Source: Diadema setosum
Lineage: Eukaryota; Echinodermata; Echinoidea; Diadematoida; Diadematidae
NCBI GenBank assembly: GCA_033980235.1
Contig: CM067075.1
Location: 21,781,011 to 21,845,010 of the forward strand
Direction: 5' to 3'
Length of the DNA: 64,000 nt
This document shows, one piece after another, positions 1-11,440 of this stretch. Numbering within the stretch: position 1 is the first letter of the stretch; every line of letters starts with the position of its first letter. Position numbers and translations under genes: made by a program. Under the pieces are notes generated by a model that was not told the DNA's origin, searched no databases, and worked only from the letters and a program-made list of their open reading frames with translations.

Positions 1-480
1 ACACGAACTCGTGCGACAATTGCTCCTGCCTTGTTTTCTCCAAGGATTTATAGGGTTAAGGTTAGGGTTGTGATAGAGCTTTAGGATTGTCTTCATCAGA
101 GTTTCCGAGTTTCCAAAATAGCCTTCTAATTCTAATCCGAGGAAACTAACCGAATCAGAATTAGCTCGAGCTAGTTTGTAATGAAGACGCAATTAGGAAA
201 AAAATGCATCTCCAGCGGGGGTCGTTTTACGAGACCGAGAAAGATGCTATCTGCCAAATTTGGTGAAAATCAGTCATTGATTTTTCAAGAATTAAGATGC
301 AGTAAACGTGAAAAATGTTATTTTGCAATTTTCGTTTGTTACGTGAATGTGAATTTGTCTAAACATAATTTACAATTCTTAATGTCAGAGGAATAATCGA
401 CAGAAAAAATATGAATATTTTGTTCCTGTCCTCATAAACGGAAATTTCACGTATTCTTCCTTCTCAATTTCAATTCACTT
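1..480. other. Repeat-derived lead-in, no gene seen
   Basis: I see no convincing coding sequence. Bases 50-75 contain a short TTAGGG-like stretch (ggttaaggttagggttg). Bases about 300-440 are clearly similar to 25020-25135 and, inverted, to 27680-27790, sharing blocks such as gcaattttcgtttgtta and gaatattttgttcctg. This is therefore a third, partial copy of the long-inverted-repeat family described at 24.4-28.4 kb. The 71-codon ORF at 181-396 runs across this repeat and is not believed. Confidence 0.55.
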
Positions 481-960
481 TCAGTGTGCATCATTTAAAG
501 GTCTATATTTCTTTTCTTTTTTGTTTTCTTTTTTTTTTTTTGGGGGGGGGGGATTACATGCACTTTTTATCTTGCAGCCGAAAGGGCCAATATCCTCCTT
601 TGATCCTGAAAAAAAAAAAGGGGGGGGGGGCTCATGCACTTGTAATAAGTGAGAGTGAAGTTGATTCTTTTGATAAATTCCAAGTGCTTTTTGAGACATC
701 AAAATAATGTGAAATGCGAAAATGTTATCCTATAACAAAGCAGGAACTTTATTTAGCCTTGAACATGCCCTTAAAAAAAAGAAGCAAATAGTGCAGCAGC
801 AATGGATTCCGCGTTAATTCATGATGCGGCCTCTCCGAGTCTGGTCCGCAGTGAGCCTTCGAAGCTCCCAGAGCTTGCTCAGTGGCATAACACCGGGGGG
901 GGGGGGAGGCAGGGGGGCAGACTGCCCTCCGGAAGGTTTATACCGGAAAAAAAAAAAAAA
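481..960. repeat. Homopolymer-rich stretch (poly-T/G/A runs)
   Basis: There are consecutive runs of T and G at about 528-552, A and G at about 609-631, G at about 895-907 and A at about 946-968. The apparent ORFs on both strands are artefacts of these runs. No gene is supported. Runs of this length are also where assembly or base-calling errors are most likely. Confidence 0.7.
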
Positions 961-1620
961 AAAAAAAACTCACCGGGAAAATGAAGGGAGAGGAAAGAAG
1001 GAAAAAGGGGAAGGGAGAGAAAGAAGGGAGAGAAGGGATGGAAGGGAGAGAAAGAAACAAAAAGGGGAGAAAAAAGGGAAAGAAAGAAGAGGAAAAGGAA
1101 GAAAGAAAGGTAAACGGAAGAAAAAAGGGGAAAGGAAGAAGAGGAAAGGAAGAAGAAAGGCAAAGAGGGAGAAGGGGAGAGAAAAGGGAGAAAGAAAGAG
1201 AAAGGAGGAGGAGGAAAAGGAAGAAAGACAGGAAAAGGGAAGGGAGAAATGGAAAGGAAGAAGAGGGAAAGGAAAAAAGGAAATAAAGAAAATAAAGATA
1301 AAAAAGGGGAGAAAGGAAGAAACAGACAGAAAGGGAAAGAAAAGAGGAGTTTGTGACAAGGATAAAGAGAAAACATTATGTGAGAAAGAGAAGGAAACAA
1401 GGAGGGAGAAATGAGAAAAGAAAAGAAGGGACGGTAAAATGAAACGGGAAAAGAAGAAGAGATAAAGTGAGCAAAAAGAAACGGGAAATGCAATGAGGGA
1501 AGATCAAAACGGAGCAGAAAAGATGGAAAACGTGAAAGGGAAAAGGAGGAAAATAGGGAAAGAAAATAAAAACTTTAGGACATGGCCGGGCGGCAGAGGA
1601 TAGAAAAAAAATGAAGAAAG
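961..1620 (+). repeat. About 650 bp polypurine tract (GGAAA/GAAAGAAGG type)
   Basis: The + strand is almost entirely A and G, in irregular gaaagaaggga/ggaaaaggaag words, with only scattered C or T. The 197-codon Lys/Arg/Glu/Gly ORF on + and the Ser/Phe/Pro/Leu ORFs on - are low-complexity translations of this tract and should not be annotated as genes. Mirror-symmetric purine tracts of this length can form triplex (H-DNA). That consequence is inferred, not observed. Confidence 0.85.
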
Positions 1621-1984
1621 GGAAAAGGAAAGGGCACGGCTGAGCGGCATATCGCATAAGCCCAGATTGGGAGACGCGAGGGGACCCAGTATGAATATGC
1701 AAAAGGGAAGAAAGATAGAAGGAGTTGTATTGTCAAAAGTGTTTACGTAAAGAGCAGGAAGGGGGGGGGGGGCAATTGCCCCTGAAATTAGCCCAAAATG
1801 TGCACCTAATCACTCAATTTTAGTTCTGAAAATGCAAAAATTTCGAGTTCGGGCGCTTCGCACCCTCGCTTCCAGTGATCCACTTTATTTAAGAAAATTG
1901 TGCCCCTCCATGCAGGAAAAACTGTGCGTATGGGCTTTTGTAAAGTATATGGGCATGACACTGTTAATTAAAAATAGCGGCAAT
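1621..1984. other. Unassigned sequence
   Basis: Mixed sequence following the purine tract, with one G-run at about 1761-1772. I recognise no gene or repeat family here. Confidence 0.4.
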
Positions 1985-2500
1985 CTTCAAGCTTTACATC
2001 TTCAATATGGAAAGCTTCGGGGGGGGGGGGGGGCATTGGGAAAAACAATTTTTTTCTTTTTCTTCAGGACCAGTGGTCAGATTTCAACCAACTTACTGGG
2101 AACCATCCTTAGGGGATGGGGTCCCAAAGTTGTTTGTGTGTTTGTTTCATGTGGTCCCCAGGGGGCCGGGTAGCCCCCCCCCCCCCCCCCCCCCTTCAAA
2201 AATGAGAAATCTTTTTCTCTAGACGCTAAAGCATTACAGTCAAGATATGTTTTTTGTAGATACCTTATAGATAAAGAATATATGTTGTTCACGGCAATTA
2301 TAGGAGAACTGAATCCCCTTGGGGAACCGGGCCACTAAAGGTGAATTCCATTTTCATCTTCTTCAGAACCAGTGTGCAGATTTCACCCCAAGTTGGTGGG
2401 AATCATTCTTATGGGATAGGGACCCAAAGTCAGTTTTATTGGTTATGTAGCCCAAGGTGGAGGGGGGGGGGGGGGCTCCTCCTAGAAATATTGAGGTGTG
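1985..2500 (+). repeat. Two diverged ~300-bp-spaced repeat units
   Basis: Bases about 2060-2175 and 2360-2480 are paralogous. Each runs 'cttcag..ccagtg..cagatttca..', then 'tggg..atc.tt..gggat.gg..cccaaagt', and ends in a poly-G or poly-C run. The two units are about 300 bp apart and well diverged. This looks like a decayed tandem repeat of a type common in marine invertebrate DNA. ORFs across it are not credible. Confidence 0.55.
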
Positions 2501-2960
2501 GCTTTGATTTACAGGGATATTGCGTCAGATGTGGTGACTGTGATACTCGGGTGAGCGTCTGTGTGATATATTTTTTCACGATGACAGTTTTTGTTAATGG
2601 GATCTATATTTTTCCAGACTGTAAATGATAAGAAATAAGATATGATTGCTAAAAGCGCATTAATAAGATGGACAGCTGATGGGAATTTGGGAATTAAGGG
2701 ACGAGGTGACCCCTTAGTTTTACAGAATACTGATGCCGAACCTCTATGTTTGCCTCATTTATGAAATTAATTTCCACGTACTTACCCGAAGGTAAATTAT
2801 CATCATAAAAATTAATGAATGAACAAATGAATAGATGAATTCAGCTACGTACACACAAACTCAAAGTTAACTCTGTCACCCTTGAAAGATCAGCGTCAAC
2901 AGGAATTGAAATCGAATTCTTTCAGGAAAAGTGGTGTGGGTGGTCGACCTGCTCGGGATT
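2501..2960. other. Unassigned AT-rich sequence
   Basis: No ORF, tandem repeat or recognised element. It contains short aatgaatgaac-type words at about 2812-2840. Confidence 0.4.
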
Positions 2961-3587
2961 GGTCTTCCGGGGAGTTGCCGTCGAGGGGAGTGGTCCTCCG
3001 GGGGAGTAGTCCTCCGGGGGAGTAGTCCACCGGGGGAGAAGCCCTTCGGGGGGTGGTCCTCCGGGGGAGTGCATGGTCCTCCGGGGGAGTGATGCTCCGG
3101 GGGAGTGGTCCTCCGGGGGAGTGATCCTTCGGGGGAGTAGTCCTCTGGGGGAGTAGTCCTCCGGGGGAGTAGTCCTCCGGGGGAGTAGTCCTCCAGGGTA
3201 GTCGTCCTCCGGGGCAGTCGTCCTCCGGGGTATTCGTCCTCCGGGTAAGTCGATCGTCCTCCGGGGTAGTCGTCCTCCGGGGGAGTCGTCCTCCGGGGGA
3301 GTAGTCCTCCAGGGGAGTAGTCCTCCAGGGTATTCGTCCTCCGGGGCAGTCGTCCTCCGGGGTAGTCGTCCTCCGGGTAAGTCGATCGTCCTCCGGGGTA
3401 GCCGTCCTCCGGGGGAGTCATCCTCCGGGGGAGTTGTCCTCCAAGGGAGTCGTCCTCCGGGGGAGACGTCCTCCGGGGTAGTCGTCCTCCGGGGTAGTCG
3501 TCCTCCGGGGGAGTCGTCCTCCGGGGGAGTCGTCCTCCGGGGGAGACGTCCTCCGGGGGAGTTGTCCTCCGGGGGAGCAGTCCTAGA
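2961..3587 (+). repeat. 16-bp GC-rich minisatellite (GTCCTCCGGGGGAGTA type), block 1
   Basis: About 39 head-to-tail units of a 16-bp word near GTCCTCCGGGGGAGTA, with variants (ccgggta, ccgaggggag, ccagggta). 16 is not a multiple of 3, so all six frames stay largely open with a 16-residue period. The 181-codon minus-strand Pro/Glu/Asp/Gly-rich ORF at 2876-3421 is therefore an artefact. Each unit holds a small dyad, CTCC-GGG-GGAG. The same family recurs at 24347-24470 (opposite strand) and 28365-29055. Confidence 0.9.
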
Positions 3588-4069
3588 ACCGTTTAAAAGT
3601 TATGAATTTTTTTAAGTATCTGCGCAGTCACGGTCGGATGAGAAGACTACTACAGTGTTTGATGCCACATGCGTACAAAGCTAAGGAAAATAAAAAGGGA
3701 ATTTCTTGAAATTTTATTTTTTGACAAAAGTGCACAGTTCCACCTTCTGTTAACTTTGTCCCTATTTTAGCAGACCTTACCATCCCAACGTCAATTATTC
3801 AACAAATCTCTACATGGCACTGTCGATGTATGCGCTTCATGATCTGAAATCATATGTCGCCTGCATTGGCCCCGATAACGTGGTTAGTTCCATACATCTT
3901 AGTGAGGATTTCAGAATCTCGTCAGGAACGGATAGCATCTGTTCGCAAAGACAAAGCCAATGACAAAATTAATCCACGCAATATAGTAAAAAAATATCTC
4001 TACAAGACCATAATATAGGCATATAGGAATCCAAAATGTATTCTGCGAAATTGTTTTTTGCAACAGGAG
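3588..4069. other. Unassigned sequence
   Basis: No ORF above background and no repeat that I can identify. Confidence 0.4.
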
Positions 4070-4345
4070 CGCAGTGACGTACACTGCAGTAGATTAGACT
4101 CCTGACTCCAAATCGGAGGACCCGAGTTCGATTCCTGCCAGGTGCTTACGTCCTTGGACGAGATGTCTTATCCACCACGTCCCACCCAGGTGTACACATT
4201 GGTATACCTGTCAATTCAAGGGTAATAATGGCAGGGCCATTTGGTAAAACAGTGCAACACTGAAGAGGCTACCCTGGGTATTGAAGGGGACCTTCTATTA
4301 TTGTTATTGTTATGACTATTATTACTATTGTTATCATTATCTTTG
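4070..4345 (+). mobile_element. tRNA-derived SINE with microsatellite tail
   Basis: The head contains a good pol III B-box (gagttcgattcc, about 4124-4135), preceded by tRNA-like sequence. The body follows ('cttacgtccttggacgag..', 'cccacccaggtgtacacattgg'), then a tail of ttattgttattgttat from about 4300. A tRNA-related head, a fixed body and a short simple-repeat tail are the usual plan of a SINE mobilised by a LINE. I recall similar bodies in many marine invertebrate SINEs but cannot name the family. The A-box is degraded. Confidence 0.7.
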
Positions 4346-5192
4346 TCACATGGGCGGACTCAAATAATACTCAATCACACTCGTGCCATTCACTTTAATG
4401 TACAATTTAATATAATCATTTGTGGAATATTTACAGGACTGAAATCAAAGAGTTGTGACCAACATAAAATGCAAAATCAAAATTCTGAGATGAATTAAAT
4501 TACAATACTCTTATATTCGGCAACCATGTGGACGGGACCCTGCCTTGGTCCGGTTCCACCTGTAATTTTGGCTTAACACTTGTTCAGAATGATTATAACA
4601 GCTTCACTATCAATTCGTTGTCCCTGACAATACACTATCTGCTATCAAATACAACACTATTTGGTTGACACCACCGTAGTGCTGATCCTGAGATGACCAG
4701 CCTGCACGCACGACGGTTTACCGCGGTTATAACATTTGTCTTCAACTACACTGCTTCCGTTTACATCCGGGTTCTGTGCTAACCCGCAATTATCCTGGAG
4801 TATCTAAATGCCAATATTCAAATTATGTGCACATTATATTCATCTTTTTACCAATTTAACATGACCTTCATCTCTCTACTTCAGCGACACTTCCACGTCA
4901 TAACCAATCACATCTACAGGGTGTCATGCACCCGCCAGGTTCATCGCTCACCTGCGTTGTCCATAGAGTCACATTAATTGTCAAACTGTTCGCTTCCAGA
5001 ACATGAACTGATTCGTGGATGGAGCGTCCTTATATGCGAGGTTGCTGTTCCAGCTCCAAAGTGTCGCGAAGGACCCGCGTCCATTGGCGTCCAAAGTTCT
5101 CCCTAGCGAGGGGCGGACACAGTCGCTCTGCTGCGAATGCGTCGGCCTGGGAGTAGACTCGACCTCGGCCTCGGCGCCATCTACAAAATTAT
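4346..5192. other. Unassigned sequence left of TTAA element
   Basis: Moderately GC-rich towards 5000-5190. The 90-codon ORF at 5015-5287 runs into the transposon end at 5197 and has no features I recognise. No gene is called. Confidence 0.35.
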
Positions 5193-5341
5193 TTAAAGGG
5201 GGTATCTCACTGAGCGGCGAACGTTTGCGAACGTTGCGAATTTGGGAATTCGCCAGGGTTCGTAAACGGTTGCAAAAGGTTCGTTAACATTCGCAAGAAA
5301 GTTCGCAAACGGTTTTTATTGTCGCAAACAGTTTTTCTTGT

Positions 5342-5379
5342 CGCAAAGAAATTTTGAACATGTTCAAAATTTCTTTGCG
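5342..5379. repeat. Perfect 38-bp palindrome
   Basis: The half-site cgcaaagaaattttgaaca is followed by its exact reverse complement with no spacer, centred at 5360/5361. It lies inside the TTAA element and uses the same CGCAAA vocabulary as the element ends. Confidence 0.9.
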
Positions 5380-5730
5380 AACCTTTGCGAATTTGTATTT
5401 TCGCTAACAGTTGCAAACATTCGCAAACATTCGCAAAACACTCGTAAGAATTCGCAAACGGTCGTAATACGGTGTCGTTAACGTTTTTATAGGATTCGCC
5501 ACTGCTAGCGAACAAGTAACATATGGTTCCTATATAAAAGCTTCTGAAACAGACAAGGTTCCACTCTAAGAAAGTTCTTGAAGCTCTTGACATCTCCATC
5601 ATGAAAGTAATTGCTTCAAAAGCTTTTCATATTGACTAAAGTCTGTCCTCTGCAACAAGCACTCTCTGACTCTCTTTCTTTTCTTCTTCCTTTCTTGTTT
5701 TTCTTTGTTTTATTTCTCTTATGCTGCACA

Positions 5731-6027
5731 ACTCTCTAAAAAAGAGAGAGTGAAAATGTTCACTCTTGAAGGAGTGAATTACAGAAAAGAGTGAGTTTTG
5801 AGTGAAATTGGAGTGAATTTTGAGTGAAAATATCTATTTTCACTCATTTTGGAGTGACCTCAGGGATCACTCGAAAATCTTGGACTGATCCCTGAAGTCA
5901 CTCCAAAATGAGTGAAAATGAACATTTTCAGTCCAAAATCACTCTAATTTCACTTGAAACTCACTCTTTTCTGTTATTCACTTCTTCAAGAGTGAACATT
6001 TTCACTCTTTCTTTTTTTAGAGAGAAT
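5731..6027. mobile_element. Nested ~300-bp foldback element
   Basis: The two halves are near-perfect inverted copies around a centre at about 5880. The left arm starts ctctctaaaaaagagagagtg and the right arm ends cactctttctttttttagagag. The arms are built from repeated GAGTGAA words. Because it interrupts the CGCAAA-type interior of the host element, it probably inserted later. I cannot define a clear target duplication. The 80-codon ORF at 5908-6150 is spurious. Confidence 0.7.
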
Positions 6028-6227
6028 AGCTGTAGCAGCAGCCTGACAAAGCAGCTCTTCAAGGATAGCAACACCTTGAGCCTCTTCTTGGCAGAAATTT
6101 ATTTCTATATCCTGGAAATCCATCTTGAACGGTTGTCACAAGAGATCTGATTTCAGTGGAAGGTTTTATGTCGTTTTATGGGTCTTACTATACACAATCG
6201 CCTGGTTCTTTTCTAGGTGCAAGAACA

Positions 6228-6345
6228 TTCGCAAAATTGTCGCAAAGGATTTGCAAACAGTTGCTAATATTTGCAAAACTGTCGCTAACATTTGCAAAAT
6301 TGTCGCTAACGTTTGCAAAATTGTCGCTAACATTTGCTAACATTC
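6228..6345 (+). repeat. ~21-bp tandem repeat (AATTGTCGCTAACGTTTGCAA type)
   Basis: About five units alternate TTGCAAA and GTCGCTAAC, within the right half of the TTAA element. The unit explains the repetitive 'ANICKTV' ORF translations, which are not genes. Confidence 0.75.
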
Positions 6346-6553
6346 GCTAATAGTCGCCACCTGTGTTCGCAAACACTTTCGCAAACATTCGCTAAAGTGT
6401 TGCTAATTGTCGCTAAACATCGCTAAAAGTCGCTAACTGTCGCTAATGGCAGAAGCGAACTTTGATTTTTCGCAAACATTCGTCAGAAAAGTTGGCGAAT
6501 CTCAAATTCGCTACGTTCGCAAACGTTCGCCGCTCAGTGAGATACCAGCTTAA

Positions 6554-7263
6554 ATGCAACATATACCAATGGGGTGTGTTCTAATCACACACACAAAAAG
6601 ATTCTCAGCTTAAACTCCTGACATCACAGTGAAAATTTGAAAACTGCATTATTATCCAATTAACATACAAAATTCACATAATGAAATGTTTCAAACATTG
6701 GAAATATAACAGTGCATAGCTTATCAAACATCACCGCATCGTTTTCGAAACTTATACACCATTAAAATGTACTTCATCACTTATTCACGGGGTTCTCCGG
6801 GGCTATATGTGGTGCCCTGAAACACATTCACATCCTTACACACGACAAGCAGAAATCAATTCGCAATTTAACTTACCAATGACCGGGGTAATGTAACCAA
6901 AATGCCTCTTCTTCTTGTCTACTGGAATGCTGCAAATGCTGTTGGAATACGCCTTCTGGCAGCAAACAAAATCTGAACTCTAATCAGCCAGTATACAGGC
7001 TGACGGTAAGGTGGACGGACGGCTCCTGGCCGCAAACGAAATTGGGCTTAGAAACAAAATTATCTTGCCAACTGGCGCCTGGGTGTGGCAGGTTGGTTTC
7101 CTGCCATCACGGAGCTAACTCAATGTTCTCTCGGTGAAATCAAAATGGTGTCTGCCACGAAAGGATCCAACTCTACTGTTAAATTGCTACTCGACTACGA
7201 CACTCCTTTTCGAGGCATTTTGAATATTTGATACAACTAAAAGGACTTGAACGAAAACACCTA
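6554..7263. other. Unassigned sequence between two DNA transposons
   Basis: No gene seen. About 6940-7090 contains two similar phrases (ctggcagcaaacaaaatctg and ctggccgcaaacgaaattgg, about 75 bp apart), hinting at an old short tandem duplication. Confidence 0.4.
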
Positions 7264-7960
7264 CACTGTAAAAAATTTGTTTAGTTTCTAAACACCTAAC
7301 TAAACACTTTTCTGTGACAGTTTAAAAACACTGCGACGCGTTTATTTATTAAACATGTTTAGGAACTAAACACATGCTGTGTTTATTTTCAGCACACCCG
7401 AGGTGTTTATCACACACACATGTTTATGTTTTAAACGGTTCTGATGTTTAAAAACTAAACACCTGCTCTGTTTATAGCCTAAACACCAAACGTTTACACC
7501 ATAATCACTCACAGTGTTTAAATACTAAACACAGCACAGTCACATAATCACCCACAATGTTTAAGATCTGAACACTGAACCAAAGAATAAACATAACGCA
7601 GTGTTTACAATGTAAACACTGCGACATGTTTATTCGCTGTGACAGATTAAAAACACTGCGACATGTTTATTTGCCATTTTAGTGTTTATTCTCAGAACAC
7701 ATGTCTGATTTTTAAATCGATCACAAAATTGCATAAACTAAACATGTGACATGTTTACATATTAAACATCGCAATTTCTCAGTGTTTATATGATACATGT
7801 TTACACCTTATACATGCTGAGTGTTTATATGAGACATGTTTACACATCATACATGGTAATTTCCACGTGTTTATATGAGACATGTTTACACATCATACAT
7901 TCATGCTAATTTCTACGTGTTTAAATGAGACATATCATCATGCATGTTAATTCCCAAGTA
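7264..7960. repeat. Left subterminal TGTTTA/TAAACA array
   Basis: I count about 32 TGTTTA or TAAACA hexamers in both orientations within about 700 bp, often as acatgttta, gtgttta or aactaaacac. In CACTA elements such repeats bind the transposase. Several read TGTTTAC, which also matches the forkhead consensus. Whether any factor binds is unknown. Confidence 0.8.
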
Positions 7961-8225
7961 TTTATTAATGTAAAGTGGATTGTTTCCACATTTTTTTTTT
8001 TTTTGCATGGAATGAGATAAACGCATATCATTACATATATTAAATTTACCCAGTATGTACCAAATCATCAGCACACTTACATCGCATAATACCAGGGAAG
8101 ACCTGGGCTGGCTTTCACAAACATTTTGGCTACAAGAGTCAAAGGCAATTCTCTGAATGCAAGTTATCAAAACATCAGTCAAAGCTTGGACAATATCTGA
8201 ATGATAATAAGTTAAAATCCTTTAA

Positions 8226-8798
8226 GGGGGAAATCGAGTCCAATAAATAAGATAGTCTGATAAAAAAGAGTAAAATCTTACAAGTTTAACAGTAAAAATT
8301 TTAATGAAATCTGATGAAAAATAAGGAAGTTACAAAATTTTGAAGTTTTGCTAATTTCTGCAAAGCATTTGAAAGTGGATATGAATACGCAAATGAGTGA
8401 GTTGACCATACCATAACCTCACAACTTTCCGTTGATCGTGTACAAAAAATGATGAAATTCAATGTTTATGTTAATGAAATGTGAAACATTATGGTATTGC
8501 TGGTTGAATAACTTCAGAAAAGTGATCAGTTAGATATATCAGGACTTGAGCCTCGGGAATAATTGCGTTTGAATGAAAAACTTGAAATTAAGTAAGTTGT
8601 GAGAGAATGACATGCCCACGTTGCCATTTGCATATTCATATCAACCATTCAAGAACTGTTTCCTCAAAAATTAGCAAAACTTCAAAATGTCATAGCTTCC
8701 TCATTTTACATCCGATTTCGATCAAAATTTTACCAATGAACACTTAATATTTTACTCTTTCTTATCAGACTAACTTGTATTTGGACTGGATTTTCCCT
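8226..8798. mobile_element. TTAA-flanked foldback MITE (Kolobok-like), 573 bp
   Basis: TTAA sits at 8222-8225 and 8799-8802. The ends GGGGGAAATCGAGTCCAA and (inverted) AGGGAAAATCCAGTCCAA continue into long inverted arms of about 170-200 bp, with shared blocks agtctgataa.aaagagtaaaat, ttttgaagttttgctaattt and gatatgaata.gcaaatg. There is no coding capacity. It is nested in the CMC-like element. Confidence 0.88.
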
Positions 8799-8999
8799 TT
8801 AAATATTGCCATGTTTTGCTATACGACACAATACTGAGTTAAATGCAAGATACCTGGGAGTCACTGGCCTGTACACGAAGACGTAAATGAAATTCTCTCC
8901 TATACACACAGTAAAGTTTGTATATGCAGGAAATGGCAGACAAATCATTTTGGAGAAAAAAAATATTGCATTAACAATTACTTTCCAGTCACAAGTAAT

Positions 9000-9560
9000 T
9001 CTTAATAATAATAATAATAATAGTGAGACTCTTGTAGAGCGCACACTTCTACCTAAAAAAGATACTCAAGGCGCTATAGAACAGAGTACATATTGTGTCA
9101 CGTTACAACAGTATCACAGAAAATAATAAGACAATAAACCAACAAACAATATATACGTACACATACATTACATACAGGCATACAATATTGTCAATTCAAA
9201 TTAAAAATATACGTCTTGAGATTCTTTTTGAAACTATCAATGGAAGATGCTTCTCTAAGAGATTTTGGTAGGCCATTCCATAGTTTTGGGCCCATATATG
9301 AAAAAGCCCGATCCCTCCAATTATGCTTGATTCGAGGTACCTGTAATTTTAGCGAGTTTGATGAACGTAAATTACGTGGTGGTTGGTGAAGATGAAGAGT
9401 ATTTTGAAGGTAGACAGGGGCAAATTTGCACAATGTACGGCCTACTTTCAAGAATTGCCGTCTTTCTACTATATTCAGAACTAATTCTCAGTATTGTGAA
9501 ACAAACTAATAAACTTGTTGATTGTGAATTGCAACTCAACGCTTCGGAAGCTTGACATGT
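9000..9560 (-). pseudogene. 5'-truncated LINE fragment (C-terminal end of ORF2)
   Basis: The minus-strand ORF at 9451-9191 has the typical C-terminal tail of CR1/L2/jockey-like ORF2 proteins: LRSS, then VPR, a short gap, GPKLWNGLP, then FKKNLKTYIF, ending in a stop. Coding similarity seems to continue upstream in another frame to about 9560, so there is at least one frameshift. Downstream on the minus strand come a short 3' UTR containing 'gcgccttgagtatc' and a tail of ttattattatt (9003-9022). No reverse transcriptase remains. It is a dead-on-arrival insertion within the CMC-like element. Confidence 0.8.
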
Positions 9561-9708
9561 ATGTAACACCTCCAGGAACATAACTGCAGTCTGTGAACAA
9601 ATCCATGCCGACCTTGAAGATTGCATCAATTATTGGCAAAGTGCTTTGGGGTGTACCCGAACTAGATTAGCTCATGGCAAATTATACCATGCACAACACT
9701 ATGCTCGT

Positions 9709-9856
9709 ATTGGTACTGATCAGGGAGTGTAGATGATGCACTCCATCATAAGAAGACCAAAAAAAAAAAAATGTTTTCACTGTATTTAGCCTGTGGTGAA
9801 CATCTGCACTCCCTGATCAGTACCAATAATGGAACTTATCAGTACCAATAATGGAA
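9709..9856. repeat. Hairpin with ~32-bp arms
   Basis: The arm attggtactgatcagggagt (from 9709) is repeated inverted, ending near 9827, with about 54 bp between the arms. The end word atcagtaccaataatggaa is then repeated directly at about 9838-9857. This may be a small foldback element. No duplication is clear. Confidence 0.6.
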
Positions 9857-10799
9857 TACATACACGATATTGTTCTTTTCACTGCAACGATCACTGAAAG
9901 TACATGTAGGCTAACAGTACTGTAAGGATTTTTCACTTTTGCTATTTTGAGAGAAATATTAAAATGTTAGTGGATTTAAAGGGGTGGGTGAGAAAAAAAC
10001 TTCTACCTTGCTAGAACCTTGGAGAAAGAAGTCAAACTCAATGGGTATACATGAATAGTCTATTAGAGTCTAATCAGTCTCATCATACTCCACATAATCA
10101 TGGTATGGAGGGCTACTTTCAATCTCGACACAGCAGAGTTTTTGGTAAAGACAAGAGGATATGAACAAAGAAAAAATAATGCATTGCAACTGGAGGTGGG
10201 AGGGTATGCAAGGCCGTCATGAACACGCGATGTGATCAGCAAGACTCCTCCCTTGTCAATTTGTCAGTCAGTTGCAAGACTCCTCCCTATTCTCCATACA
10301 TGCTGTACTACATTTCTAACACGTCTCTCCATGTGACCGATTTCAAGAATATCTCAGAAAGAAAATATTAACTACCGAATACTGCATTTCCTATCAGGTC
10401 TACAAGAAAATTGCAAAGAATTCCAAACAAATGCAACTACTGGCCTCTTATTTGCGTCCAATATCTGCTTGTATTGGAAGCACCTGAGGGAAAAAATGAA
10501 ATGGCTGATATTTTGATTTGATTTGTTTTGATTTCTATAATTCTTTTTGCGCAAGAATCGAACAAAGTTCTTGAGTAATACATTAACAGTGAATTACAAG
10601 GACATTGGTTGATGAATAAAATGAAGTGAATAAAATTGTTTTCTTAATAGTGCAAAACGATTTCGAGCAAGTGTCTTTACATGTTAGATAAATTTACAAT
10701 TTTACGTACCAGCTGTTAAAAGAGACAATTACACATTATTATCTATGAGCAATAAGAATGCAGGTGACCATTATCGTAAGCACAGAGGACAATAGAATT

Positions 10800-10892
10800 G
10801 CTTTGTTTTGGATATCCCTGCCATTTCAAAACCAATTTTCATCAAATAAGCATTGAATTCCTCTTCGAATTATATCCAGGCCCCCTACCTTC
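10800..10892. repeat. Half of a TTAA-MITE family
   Basis: The block 'ttttggatatc..catttcaaaaccaattttcatcaaataa..attgaattc.tctt.gaatta' is shared with 42065-42140, 55270-55345 and 52085-52140. Only one arm is present here, so this is a truncated copy. Confidence 0.65.
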
Positions 10893-11136
10893 ATATTTCT
10901 TTAGACGTTCGTCATTATGTAATACACACACGCATACAAAACCCAATCATCCCCCATATGATTTACTTTATTCTAGTATACAGGTTTAGATGGACACTGT
11001 CAGTGAAGACAAAAAAAACAAACAATAGAAAGGTTGCTCTAACAGGTGGGATGCCTCCTAATAGGTCTGTAGTGCATCATGACGATGTGGGACATCACAT
11101 GGCTAGCGGGAAAAAGATTAGTAACATTCAAAATTA

Positions 11137-11440
11137 TTATCCATGGTTCATTTCCTTCATATGGCATGTAGGCCTATAGATATACTGTATATCAGTATAT
11201 CTTGTGATGTCCTTGTAATCCTCAGATGTTTGCACTTTTAGACGGGTTGTATAGAAGTAAGCGCATGCATCCTTCATTCTAATCCAGACAGGTTTGGTGT
11301 GATCCCTGATCAATTCTTCCATGACGTACTGGTGCTGGTAAAAAGAAATGATTACACAAGGAAAACAAATCAGTTGGCTTTCCAATACAATGGACTTAAC
11401 TGCTCCCATAGATGCTGAAAATGAATGGATAACAAAGAAG
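11137..11440 (-). other. Possible exon-like ORF in the CMC-like element
   Basis: A minus-strand open frame (stop near 11137) follows a fair splice-acceptor context, ccattcattttcag, at about 11418-11431. The encoded segment includes EELIRDHTKPVWIRMKDACA. I do not recognise it. Upstream on the same strand, 12134-11925 is bounded by 'cataactcaacag' and 'gtaagtac' but has in-frame stops. This may be a decayed captured gene or decayed transposase exons, or simply chance. Confidence 0.2.

Larger units (their letters stand above)
5197..6549. mobile_element. TTAA-flanked non-autonomous DNA transposon (Kolobok/T2-like)
   Basis: Bounded by TTAA duplications at 5193-5196 and 6550-6553. Terminal inverted repeats include GGTATCTCACTGAGCGGCG followed by aacgtttgcgaacg, at 5200-5234 and, inverted, at about 6513-6547. 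The left junction TTAAAGGGGG fits the TTAAAGGRR termini known for Xenopus T2/Kolobok elements. The interior is made of repeated TTCGCAAAC/TCGCTAAC words in both orientations and contains a second foldback element. No transposase is encoded, so it would depend on an enzyme in trans. The superfamily assignment rests on the TSD and the left end only. Confidence 0.8.

Noticed and set aside
821..1493. Long Lys/Arg/Glu ORF (+) and Ser/Phe/Pro ORFs (-)
   Set aside because: Translations of the polypurine tract; no composition or motif of a real protein.
2876..3421. 181-codon Pro/Gly/Asp-rich ORF
   Set aside because: Produced by the 16-bp minisatellite, which stays open in all frames.
4120..4140. A functional tRNA gene
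   Set aside because: Only the B-box region is tRNA-like; no cloverleaf can be completed and a SINE body follows.
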